From Colocasia esculenta (Eukaryota; Streptophyta; Magnoliopsida; Alismatales; Araceae), in the NCBI GenBank assembly GCA_014218235.1, contig CM024759.1, positions 76,901,079 through 76,965,078 of the forward strand: a stretch of DNA of 64,000 nucleotides, given 5' to 3'. A model generated the notes under the pieces. That model did no database searches. It had not been told where the DNA came from and was given only the letters and a program-made list of their open reading frames with translations. Position 1 is the stretch's first letter. Each line of letters starts with the position of its first letter. This document shows, piece after piece, positions 37,092 through 47,409 of the stretch. The translations under genes were made by a program, and so were the position numbers.

Positions 37092-37268
37092 GGAGATCCT
37101 CTCGACCCTCCGTAGGAGGGGGTTCGGTCAGTACATATGTGGGGTGATTTTTTATTTGTTTTTAATCCCTCATTTTAAAATGACTTTCATATTTTACACA
37201 GAATTAAAAAAAAATCCCACCTATGTACTGACCGAACCTCCCTCCTGCGGAGGGCCGAGAGGATCTCC
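37092..37268. mobile_element. MITE-like foldback element, 177 bp
   Basis: Inverted ends: GGAGATCCTCTCG at the left and CGAGAGGATCTCC at the right. The arms continue inward (CGGTCAGTACATATGTGGG against CCCACCTATGTACTGACCG). The trinucleotide ACT flanks both ends (37089-37091, 37269-37271), a possible 3-bp target duplication. The middle is AT-rich and noncoding. Superfamily not certain; 3-bp duplications suggest Harbinger-like or CACTA-like transposition. Confidence 0.7.
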
Positions 37269-37759
37269 ACTCTCTTTTTTTTAGGTCCATGCTCTCCTCT
37301 CTAGGGGACATAGTGACCAATCGACCGAAGATTGGCAATCACTTCCATCACTTCTTCGGCCTACATTAATAGCTCCAACTAAATTAAAAGTGCTAGCTAA
37401 CTAATACAATCTAGCTAACATGGGCCTCTTGATAATTTCATAAACTAAGGTAATTCTTAGTTATCAGACTTGTCAATTCGAAAAGTGATAATACAGATAA
37501 TTTATCTTCAATAAATACCGATAAGTCTTAATAAATTATCTCATCTTTTTTTATAATCTTATTTACTAAATAAAAGAATTTAAATCGGAGATATTTTATT
37601 CGTGAATAACTTATGTAACAATAAACTATTGATGGTTATAAAAAAGGCCCAAAGATGTTGGCTAAATAACAAGTACAATGTAACTTAATTGCACCATCTA
37701 ATTGCCTATCGAGTTGGAATAGTGATGGCACATTATAGATTTTGTGTTTGTTTGTTTGT
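37269..37759. other. Intergenic DNA, nothing recognised
   Basis: AT-rich sequence between the MITE-like element and the SINE candidate; no ORF, repeat or RNA gene seen. Confidence 0.4.
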
Positions 37760-38022
37760 TTTTTTTTATAACGAGGAAAATCTCGTCCAGTGTGGTTTTG
37801 TGGGTTCAAAGATTGGTGTTCGTGAACTCCAAGGTCAGGACTTGGCAGCTCCTACTTTCTTTATACCCGTATTGCTTTTACCTCACTTGACCGAAAAAAT
37901 TTTAGATTTACACACCTCGAGAATTACATGTAAATCAGGTAAACCCTCCAAGAATCGAACTCGGGATCTCCTATTTTTTTAAGCAAGAGTTCTAATTGAT
38001 CGACCCAACCGGCATCCTCTTT
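37760..38022 (-). mobile_element. Candidate tRNA-related SINE
   Basis: Read on the minus strand, a GGTTGGGTCGATCAATTAG head is followed about 40 bp later by a B-box-like GAGTTCGATTCTTGG. The element ends in a T run on the + strand (37757-37767), that is, an A tail. No clear target duplication is seen, and the A box is weak. Confidence 0.35.
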
Positions 38023-39830
38023 CTATTTGTTTATTGCCATACTTGGATGGACGAAGGGTATTAATACGTCCAATCCCCGAGATTATTAATTTTCACTGAT
38101 CCCATGTTGCCACAAGTAATTGATTAAGCCGAAATATCAACACGAGACATACATTTGGGTAATCTTATACCCAACTTATCTGTTCTCGTTCATGACACTG
38201 AAACTTTGTAATATTTCCTTTGAGACGGATGATAGGGTCCCCTCATGGGTCTTTTAATACGTTCTTATCTTCTCCGTAGAACTGAGATTTTGAGAAGCCA
38301 AAAATTTTGTAACTTGGCGATCGTTTTTTCTTTCCTTCTGCATTTCTATAAAGTAAAAAAAATCGGTTTCATTAATAGAAAATATGATAAAATAAGCATT
38401 TTTATCTCTCATACTTAAATATTAATTACCTTGTTGTTAAAATTTGATTACGGTTTTTTTTTTATCAATCAGTTCCGAGCAAGAAGACAGAGTTGGTTCA
38501 TGCATTCTTCCTTCTACTAACTTGGATTGAATTATATCATTCATGTATAATAAAAGATGAATCGAACTTGTCCTAAATATAGGTGAATCGAGTATGTTTC
38601 TTTATCAAATCCATCAAGAGTCTATATTTTATGTAAATTTATCAAAAGAGAGCTATAACTTCAGTACCTTCTTTTGTACAAGAGAAGAGAGGATAGAAGT
38701 CCGAATCTTTTACACATGTCTATAAGTTAAATCTATCCTCTTATAGAGCTATAGGATATAGGGAAAATTATATATATTCGTTTGAAATCTATCTTATTAA
38801 AATATACATTCCTTCATGAAATACTTCATCATATATATATTTTAGTTCGGCTCAACTATGATTAGATTAAGGTAGGGAAAGGACTAACCTGCCCTTTTAT
38901 ATTTAAACCCACCCAAAGAACACATTTTGCTTCTCTCTCCTATGACGATGGGTTTTGAGCTTTGGGGGGGGGGGGGGTGAGCCAGGGGAGAGAGGGTTTC
39001 TATTTCCTACTGAAGTGGGCTGCATGCAGGCTCTAGCTATGCTTCTAATTACGTTGGTGAGTGCAACGCTCTTCTTTGACAATGACAAGGAAGGTATAGC
39101 GAAGGGGGATCAACGTGCTTCTTTGGCAATAGCAAGAAGGAGGGCGATAGAGAGAGGATTTACATAGGCATGGGTTCGAAGTAATGTTTCAAATAAAATC
39201 TGAAATTTTGATATTCTGATTTGATTTTGATAAAAATTATTAGATTTGAATGATTCGATTATAATAAAAATTATCAGATTCTGAATTGAAAAATAATATC
39301 GATAGCTCAGTTGACATCAATTATTTCGATAAGTAATCGGAATCGAATATCCTCAACCGATTCCCAATTTTAATTAAATTAAATATTAAAAAATAATTTA
39401 AAATGTTAAACTCTAAGGGCATGTTTGGTATTATGATAGCTAATACCAAACATACCATAAGGCCTCACAAAAACTTGAATATTAAATTAAATATTAAATC
39501 AGAAAAACTTGAATTTGGAAAGAAAAATTATATCGATTCCGATTTTGGTTTTGGTAACATAATCAGAATTAGAACGGTATTAGAAATGACTATTCCGATT
39601 ATATTAAAATTGGAATCGAAAGTGATATACAACTATCAAAATCGATATCGAAAACATGAGTTTTCGATACCGAATCTGATGCGGTTGCAGCCTTAGTTCC
39701 AAATTTTAACGAGCTTCCAACCTCCGCTACAACAATGACAATCATCTCCCATGATGATAGGGAGAGAGGAACAATTGCGTTGTTGTTAGGACATCATTTT
39801 TATTTTTCATCAAAAAAAAGGAAAAAATGA
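38023..39830. other. Intergenic DNA, nothing recognised
   Basis: No supported gene. A run of about 14 G lies near 38964-38977. Around 39200-39690 are many TCGATT/GATTCCGAT-type words, which lead into the ordered array further right. Confidence 0.4.
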
Positions 39831-39838
39831 GAGAGATT

Positions 39839-40165
39839 AGAGTCGATTTATAAAATAGATGAGAGCCAATTCATGAAACAACTAAGAGTCGATTTTGACC
39901 GGAGTCGATTCTCATAAGTATTAAGTATTGAGAGTCGATTCTCATAAGTTTTGGGAGTCAATTTTTTTGTCTTGAGAGTCGATTCTCTTAAATTCGACAA
40001 GAGTTGATTATTTATCTTAGGAGTTGATTTTTTGAGAGTCGATTCTTGAGTCAGAAAATCGATTTCTTTTGAGACTCAATTTTTATAAACTTTAAGAGTC
40101 AATTTAATTATGAGACTCAATTCTCATTGAACGTTGATAATTCTCATTGAACGTTGATAATTGTC
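39839..40165. repeat. Array of near-palindromic GAGTCGATTC boxes plus a 20-bp tandem repeat
   Basis: About a dozen boxes related to GAGAGTCGATTCTC occur between 39839 and 40125 (best copies near 39931, 39974 and 40033), spaced irregularly every 15-45 bp. Immediately after, TTCTCATTGAACGTTGATAA is repeated exactly (40121-40140 and 40141-40160). The array ends about 110 bp before a TATA box. Confidence 0.7.
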
Positions 40166-40274
40166 AATTTGTACTTAAAGATGTAACATGGTAGAAGAAA
40201 ATAATAAAATAATATCCATTCTTATTCAAGCACCCCACCCCTCCTATCCTTATCACCTAGATTTTCTCCCATCT

Positions 40275-40284
40275 TTATATAAAA
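40275..40284 (+). promoter_or_regulatory. TATA box of the 40342 gene
   Basis: TTATATAAAAGGG lies about 60 bp upstream of the chosen ATG, giving a short 5' leader. Confidence 0.55.
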
Positions 40285-40341
40285 GGGAAGGGCTGGGGAG
40301 TAGGGGAAGGGTTGGGGAGAGAATTAAGAACAGAGGACGAG

Positions 40342-41202
40342 ATGGCGATCATGCCAAAGAGCATTTCAAGCAGGGAGGTGCTCGGGAGCTTCATGGATGA
40401 AAGAGCGGCCCGGGATATCAAAACTGGGAAAGGAATCAACTTGCAAAAATTGGCGGCTTGGACAGCAAGAGAGATACCAAGATCGGGAGATGACGCAAGG
40501 CTGGAGAAGGTAATGAGAGGGTTCGCCATCTGCTTGGCAGGTGCACTCCTCTTCCCATCAATTGACAACATCTTTGAGGAGGACCAATTAAGCGCAGTGT
40601 GCGGCATATGGGAGGGCGAGAGACTGGGGCCGGTGGTGTTAGCCTTCCTCTACAGCGTACTCACGGTGGAGAGTTTGGGTAGGCCCCCTTACGGTTCCAT
40701 GCTTTTGTTTACTTGTTGGACTGACCTACACTTCAAGTTTGATGTAAACAATGAAGTCACTAGCTCATCCCGCATCTTCTCCAAAAGTCCGCTCCGCCAC
40801 ATGGATAACTTAGTTGGCTTAGAAAGGCGCGTGGCTAACCGAGTGCCACAACTCAAGACGTGGGCAGATTGGTGTGATCACCTCCGAAGCATGCCCAGGA
40901 ACATGTTTACTTGTACTCTGGCGCCTCTTCTAGTCAGGGACCTGCAGACATGGCTAGCACCCGGTGTGGAATTGCGATTGATTGGGGTGGCTGAATTCAT
41001 ACTCTACAACCCACACCGCTGCCTCTCTCAACTCGGGCTTCCACGGCGCAACTTCGATGGGCCATCTCACCTTTTGCCAATCAAGAGACGGGAAATCGGA
41101 ACCAACGATGACAGAGAGGAGGCGGACACCATCAAAGCGCTATGGAAGGTTTGCTCTTTCAAGGGGCCGGTCCCACATGTGGAGGAGGTGGAGGATGAAT
41201 GA
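40342..41202 (+). CDS. Intronless PMD/DUF7745-like protein, intact frame
   Basis: 286 codons without interruption from ATG 40342 (GAGATGGCG context, downstream of a TATA box); the frame is open a little further upstream but without an ATG. Residues around LAGALLFPSIDNIF, GPVVLAFLYSVLTVESLG and MLLFTCWTDLHF resemble the repeated hydrophobic pattern of PMD/DUF7745 proteins that accompany plant retrotransposons. The end is acidic (HVEEVEDE). No membrane segment or catalytic motif is evident. Assignment is by pattern only; it could be a host gene derived from such a domain or a partial element gene. Unlike its neighbours it has no stop or frameshift. Confidence 0.5.
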   Translation: MAIMPKSISSREVLGSFMDERAARDIKTGKGINLQKLAAWTAREIPRSGDDARLEKVMRGFAICLAGALLFPSIDNIFEEDQLSAVCGIWEGERLGPVVLAFLYSVLTVESLGRPPYGSMLLFTCWTDLHFKFDVNNEVTSSSRIFSKSPLRHMDNLVGLERRVANRVPQLKTWADWCDHLRSMPRNMFTCTLAPLLVRDLQTWLAPGVELRLIGVAEFILYNPHRCLSQLGLPRRNFDGPSHLLPIKRREIGTNDDREEADTIKALWKVCSFKGPVPHVEEVEDE

Positions 41203-41795
41203 ATGGCTTATGTACGGGAGCTCCTGAAAATTTAGCCCAAGGTGGCTGTTTTAAGCGTCAGAATTGATTTATCAAAGAGAAATAGATTGCATCCTTTACA
41301 CGACCAAATTGCACCCTTAGACATAATTGTATCATCCAAACAACTTTGATTTTCTCATCAAAATTGGCCCTCAGGTGAGCCTTTTTAATTGCGACGGACA
41401 CAGACGTCGCGTATGACATCATGATCCGCGTCCAACAAAACCGCTGTGTTTAACGTTAATCGCGTCCACTGGCCCCGACGTGTTTCAATTGTATCTCAAA
41501 ATTCAAAATTCGCGCGCCTCAAACTCAGCACCGGGGAAATGATGGCTCTCTGAATTGCGTCGACGGCCTCCGATGCATTTTATACGGACGCTCTAAAATC
41601 ACGTCGTCTGTATCCGACGCGTTTTCAAATTCCGCCAGAGGTTAAAACACCCGAGGGCGCGACCATCCCACTCTTTCGCCACTCTCACTTCTCACACCCC
41701 TCTCTTGCTCATCTCCCTCTCTTTCTACTATATGCTCTCTCTCAACTCTTGATCTCTCTGCTCTCTCTCAACTCTCGATCTCTTCTCTTGCTCCG
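41203..41795 (+). other. Upstream region of PMD-2 with hairpin modules
   Basis: 41390-41650 contains four short stem-loops: GCGACG/CGTCGC (loop ~8), CGCGTC/GACGTG, GCGTCG/CGATGC and CGTCG/CGACG. A TC-rich leader (41690-41795, CTCTCTCAACTC repeated) follows, up to the ATG at 41796. Confidence 0.65.
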
Positions 41796-44700
41796 ATGAC
41801 GAAGGTCTCGACGGCTAAGTGGCGACGGGGCGAGGGGAGTTCGGCGGAGGAACGGGGCTCGCCGGCGCTGGAAGGGACGGAGGAGGCGGTGGAGATGCCG
41901 GGCACGGCACCCCGAGCCATGGTGCAGGAGCTCTTGGAGGCGGGCGGCGATTTGATGATGGCGGAAAAGGATGGATCGGTGTCGGCGGCAGAGGAGGGCG
42001 CAGCGGCGGCAGAGGAGGAGGAGGAGGAAGAGGGACTCGGAGGGCGCTTCCGTCAAGGACGAAGGGGGCACGAGGCACCACCGCGGGGAGACACGGTAAG
42101 CCTCAATCTTCTCTCTTTTGTGATTTGTGGAAGAAGGGCGGCCATCAACGTCGGAGATGGAGGGAGGAGAATCGCAACGACACCAGTCGTCGCGGTTCAA
42201 GGGTTTGAATCACGACGGCTTAAACCGTCGCGTTTCAAAGGGAATCGCGACCAACTTAACGGTCGCGATTCAGACAGAACCGTGACCACTGTGTCGGTCG
42301 CGATTCTCAAAGTCTATCTGAGAGGAGGGAATTGGGCCTGATTTGGCATAATTTTCAATCCTTTTAAGTGTTTAACTTGTGCTGACTTGTGTGTGCCTTT
42401 TGAATGTGCAGGGAGTTATGAGGCCGAGGCTGCAGTGGCCGCTAGGGATAGTGGCGTACCAGGGACTCGACTTCTAGAGGGAGAGAGTCCGGGGGATGGG
42501 GTTCGGGCCGATCTTGGAGATCGAGCCCTTTTACGTGGACAGCCCCCTGGTACAGGCGATTAGGGAGCGGTGGGATAGAGTGAGCAGAGCGTTCTTGTTT
42601 CCATGGGGGCACATGGTGCCGACTTTAGAGGATGTAGCGAGGATTACCGGCCTCCGAGTAGATGAGGAGGCGGTGACTGGGGTGACGTACACGGACTACA
42701 CTGAGTTCGCGAAGGACCTGCTGGGGTTGGAGCCGGCAGGAGAGGACGACCTCGGTGACTATAGGGTGGTCGACCGGGTGGAGTTAATGGAGAGTTTGGG
42801 TCTGCGCAGAGTTAGGCAGATCAGAGAGGAGTCGTTGCACGAGTACGTGCAGCGAGCGGCGGGGTTGGCCAGGGCAGTGTATGGCCAGGACCCCGAGGAT
42901 GAGGAGCGGGTAGACAGGGACCTGCGGAGTTTTCTGGTGCTGTTCTTAGGCAAGATGCTCCTGGGGACGAAGGGTGACGACATCCATTGCCGTTTCTTGG
43001 AGATCTTGGAGGATTTGGAGAGGGTAGGACATTATGTGTGGGGTGCGGCCTTCCTGGCGCACACGTTTGCCGACCTCTTCAGTGGCACCGGACGTGAGAC
43101 CACTGTGGGCGGGTTCGCGCTCTTTCTCCAGGTACACTTTATGCTCTTGAACTCTTTTCATTTCCTGCATTAAATTTATTAGTCAAACTAATCAATGCAT
43201 GCATGTATGTAGGTGTGGAGTTATTACTATATTCCCCTGGGGAGGGCCATCGAAATACGGCTGGACGCGCTTCCTCTGGCGCGGAGGTGGCTGCCAGTGG
43301 TGACGGCGGCGTCCTTCTCGCTTCAGCTCGACACCCTCCGTCGAGACATCCGGGACTTCCCGACACTCCTGGTACGTGCCTACCTCATTTCCTTTCCATG
43401 CATTGTATTATATGACATGTGGCTAATGTATCCATGTGCGCAGGTTGTGTGGCAGCCCTATGCGAGCATGGGTGACGATGACCAACCATGGGTGGAGAGT
43501 GGTCGTCCTCGGTTCGGGCGGGACCTGTGGGTCGATTGCCTGAACGAGATCGAGCCACTTTGCCTCTGGCTCGCCGCTCGTACGCTAGGGCTACACCAGG
43601 TGTGGTCTGACGAGGTGGAGCCGAAGGGCATAGGGAGGAGGACGAGGGGGAAGACCAAGCGGGTAGACTGGCACCTGCGCTTCCCCGACCAGTTTGCCGA
43701 CTGGCAGCGCGGTAGGTACCCGGTGGAGTCAAATGCCGCGGACAGCTTCGCCTACCTCCAGCGGTACTAGGAGGTGTACGAGGAGCGGGACTTCATGAGG
43801 CCAGTGAGGGTATGCACTTCTAGACTTTGACTTGTTGATTGTGATATGCATGATGGTCTAATAAATGTGTGCATGTGCAGGATGCTCGTGATGGCCTTAT
43901 CGACACACTGCGGGCCCAGCTAACGAGTACGGAGGCCTAGCTGGCAAAGGCACGGGAGGCGCTAGATGCTCTGGTAAGTTTAAAAGATCATACCTTTGCT
44001 TTATTTATCTTACCACGCGCTAACCTGATCTCCAATATGTGCAGCGTGCTGCGCATATGAGCGTGGAGCGCACCGATGCTGCGGTTGCCTCCACGAGTTG
44101 GAGTGTGCCCGACCCGGAGGTGGCCTCACTCCGGGAGCAGCTGGGGGAGGCGGTAGCTCAGGCGGAGGCAGCGGAGCGCGACCTCTCTGCACGGGTAAGT
44201 AAATGAATTAGATATATACAATGAATGCATTTTCTTATACTTACTTGCTTGCTTGTGTGCAGTCTGCCGAGCTTCAGAGTGCCATCACCCAGGCGACACT
44301 CGCCGGTGCTGAGGTGACTGGGTTGACGCAGCAGTTATCCGAGCTGCGTACCCAAGTCTCCAGCCACGATGCAGACATGCCCCGCTCGGCCGTGGAGCTA
44401 CGCGTGATGCTCGTCGTGGAGTGGAGAGAGGTTCAGCGGGAACACAGCCAGTGGGAGCAGGAACACGAGTAGGAGAGCGGCCAGTGGGAGCGCTCGCGAG
44501 CGATTGACCCAGCAGGCCATGGATGCACACACGAGTCTGGGTATCTCCGAGCGCCTGCTGCGAGAGGTGGAGGACCGGTACCGGCGCGGACGCGAGCGAG
44601 CCGTGAGGGAGGGGCGAGCCAGCGCTTACTCCAGCAGTTACTTGGTGACGTCCTCTCAGTACTAGAGGAACGCTCAGGAGGGACGCGCCGCCCAGGGGTC

Positions 44701-44812
44701 GACCGACTCGTGCACTTCCATGAGGCCTTCGGCTCCACGCTCAACTTGCGACCCCGGTGAGGCAGAGAGCAACCGACACCCCCGACCGACCGAGAGTGGT
44801 GGCGAGAGCTAG
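41796..44812 (+). pseudogene. PMD-2: seven-exon plant mobile domain pseudogene
   Basis: Exons by splice sites and frame: 41796-42095, 42412-43131, 43213-43371, 43444-43809, 43881-43973, 44045-44194, 44263-44812. All internal exons are multiples of three and all junctions are phase 0. Exon 1 is low-complexity (E-rich). Exon 2 is a clear PMD (FLFPWGHMVPTLEDVARITG). Exon 3 has YYYIPLGRAIEIRLDALPLA. Exon 4 has PWVESGRPRFGRDLWVDCLN and WHLRFPDQFADWQRGRYPVE. The tail is coiled-coil-like and alanine/glutamate-rich. It is broken by five TAG stops (42475, 43768, 43938, 44470, 44663) and one frameshift near 44505. Strand opposite to the nearby integrase fragment, as for PMD-1 in element A. Confidence 0.88.
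42175..42310. repeat. Hairpin-module array in intron 1 of PMD-2
   Basis: Three modules in a row. TTTGAA..CGACGG pairs with CCGTCG..TTCAAA (42204-42239). A perfect 11-bp stem GAATCGCGACC (42242-42252) / GGTCGCGATTC (42261-42271) follows. The third, GAACCGTGACC / GGTCGCGATTC (42277-42306), is a mismatched version of the second. Confidence 0.85.
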
Positions 44813-46032
44813 GCCACTTTATGATATGTACCCTTTTTGTTCTTCCCCTGATGATGTGTACCCGGTGAGGTACTTTCATGATGTACTTTTGGGGTTGGCC
44901 CCCCTTTTGGCCATGATATATACACATCATGCGTCCTTTGCCTTCTCTCTTCCTATCTCGCCTGAAAACACTTAACAAACAAATTAAATGTCTGTTCTGG
45001 CTCAGCCCCCTGCACGGCTGCACCTTAGGCTGATTAGGCTTCATGTTCTTGTCAAGGAGCTGAGCCTTTATCAAATAAGGTGGAAATAAAATAACACCAT
45101 AGTTAAAATGCAGCACGCAAGCAGGCACATGCTAATAGGAAATTAAAAATGAGCATGCGTTTGTCTTTATTCAAACAAATGGAGTATAATTTTTTTTTTG
45201 GATTTTGAAGTATTTGAATTTTTTTATTTTTGAAAATATGTGATTTTTTGGATTTTGCAATATATATATATATTTTTTTAAATATTGAAATATTCAATTG
45301 TTTTTTAGTTTGAAATGTTCTATTTTTTGGGTTTTGAAATATTCTATTTTTTGTTTTTTTTAAATAAGTATTTTTTTGGGTTTTAAAATATGTAAATTTT
45401 TTGGGTTTTGAAATAAGTGCCGCCACCCGGCATAGTCCCTTCTAAAAAGACGCGCGGAACGAAGAGGATCCACTCTAATTGAAAAAATGTGATACTTGGA
45501 CCCTTCAATTACTCAGCCATCATCAAGAGTTCATTAATAATTCTTGGGTGTGTCAAACAGAGGTTGGACGTGCTTAAGTGGTGCCTTCACCCAAGGTGGC
45601 TTTTGACTACATACTATTCAGTTGATCGTTGCCTTGCCTTGACCCTAAGACATACCCGTAGGGGAGAAGGGAAGAAGATGTTTAGGAAGTCTGCCAACAG
45701 TTTGGGTGACCGGGGAGACACTTATTCCTCTATCTTATACTCAATGGGGTTCAATCTTTTGCCTTATAGGGTTTTGGCATGCTTATGACCAGGTCCATTT
45801 GGATCTCTGCGGGGACTTTGCCACTCTTGACGTGCTTTCACATTTGGTAAGCCTGGTTTTGGCTCTTTTGCTTTGATTTGGCATTGTTTTCTTTCTTTTC
45901 CCCTTATTGGGCCTTGACTTACACCCATTTGAGCTTTGGACAGATTCAAGGGTCGATCCCTCAGGTTCCCCTTTTCTATTGGCGGACCGAGTGGAAAGAA
46001 GTGGGTAATGTCCTAGACTCTTGGTTCAACAT
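44813..46032. other. Downstream of PMD-2 up to the nested solo LTR
   Basis: 45185-45420 is a T-rich degenerate tandem repeat built on TTTTTTGGGTTTTGAAATA. 45430-46032 is unique-looking sequence with no supported ORF. It continues after the solo LTR at 50625 and probably belongs to element B. Confidence 0.5.
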
Positions 46033-47110
46033 TGTGAGACCCCGAATTTTTCCGTCATTTTATATTGAGCATGCGATATTTACATGTCATAAATATAGTG
46101 TACGTATTAAAATTTTTGCATATTATAACTATCAAATTGTTCACGTGCATATGCGTATATGTATATTATTTTCGTGAATATAAGTAATTAGCCAATTTTG
46201 TATATAAGGTATTTATTTGAATATTATGCATGATATATTAAAGTAATGTTACACATATAATTTGAAGTACTATCATGTATCTTGTAAGTATATATGATTT
46301 TACTTCTGTACATGTATTATAATTAAATGTGTATATATTATCTAATGGTTGAGATGCATATTGTGTTTAATTATTCCATGCATATTATATGTAACTATGA
46401 TGTGTATATATGTGCACGCATATATTAATCTTGTTCGAATTATATATCTATTTCTAAGCATGATAAATTGTTATGATGTGTGAACAATAATGTGAATCGT
46501 GTATGTATCTAAACGATGTAGGCATGTATATACATATATGTTTAACCTTATGTATGTTATAAGTATAATTACTCATGAGTATACGCATGTATACATATAT
46601 CTGTACGTCCATCCCGTGCAAATGATATTTGTTTATTATTAGCATGCTAAATTTTTCATAGTGTATGTGGTACTTAAATAATACGGTGCATGTAAAAATA
46701 TATCAAAATATTATAAGCAAGCTATATTTATGTAAATTCATGCATATTGTACTAAATTATACTTTGTACGCGTATAGATGTATAAATCTAATGTTGTACA
46801 TATGATATTTACTTATTGCAATAACCACTGACTTGATTATGACATGTATGATATCTAAATAATAGAGTGTGTATTACATATATATATATATATTCGTGCA
46901 TAATACATGCAACTATGGTGCATATGTATACATATGTATGTCACTTCGTGCATATTATCTTTAATTGAGATTAGTGCAAATTATACTTATAAATAATGTG
47001 TAATGTATATAATTTATGTAATAAGTGTAAAAATATTTAATTATGCTCATACTATATTGTTGGAGCCTAAATGTATGTTTAAATTGGATGAAAATAGGTG
47101 TTTGGACTGT

Positions 47111-47275
47111 CTGGCACAGTTGGCGGCCAACACTGTGCCGCCAACTTGCATGCCTGATTGGCGTCCACATCCCTGGACGCCAAGGGACAGTGGGCGGCCA
47201 CCCCCTGGACGCCAACCCCCTGTTGGTGGCCAGCCCCTTGACGTCAACTGTGCAGTTGACTACAACTGATGTTGA
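47111..47275. repeat. Hairpin-module array in the solo LTR
   Basis: AGTTGGCGGC (47118-47127) / GCCGCCAACT (47137-47146) and TTGGCGTCCA (47158-47167) / TGGACGCCAA (47174-47183) are perfect 10-bp stems. Then come a GGGCGGCCACCCC / GGTGGCC region and the palindrome GTCAACTGTGCAGTTGAC. A looser second set is at 47812-47900 (TTGACGGCA, TTGGCGGCT words). Confidence 0.85.
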
Positions 47276-47401
47276 CGTCTATATCCTCATGCGTAACGGT
47301 TCCAGATTTGTTAATGCTCGCATTATGGCCGGTTCTAGTTTAGGAAACCCATCCTAAACCATAGGCAACCTATCCTAGAGCGTACCCAACCTACCCAGCC
47401 T

Positions 47402-47409
47402 TATAAAAA
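47402..47409 (+). promoter_or_regulatory. TATA box of the solo LTR
   Basis: CCTTATAAAAACACC, about 130 bp downstream of the hairpin array. It would start transcription around 47435. Confidence 0.65.

Noticed and set aside
37900..38022. tRNA gene on the minus strand (GTTCGATTC)
   Set aside because: Cloverleaf cannot be closed; SINE-like at best.
41815..42200. Proline/arginine-rich ORFs opposite to PMD-2 exon 1
   Set aside because: Shadows of the GC-rich exon 1 reading frame.
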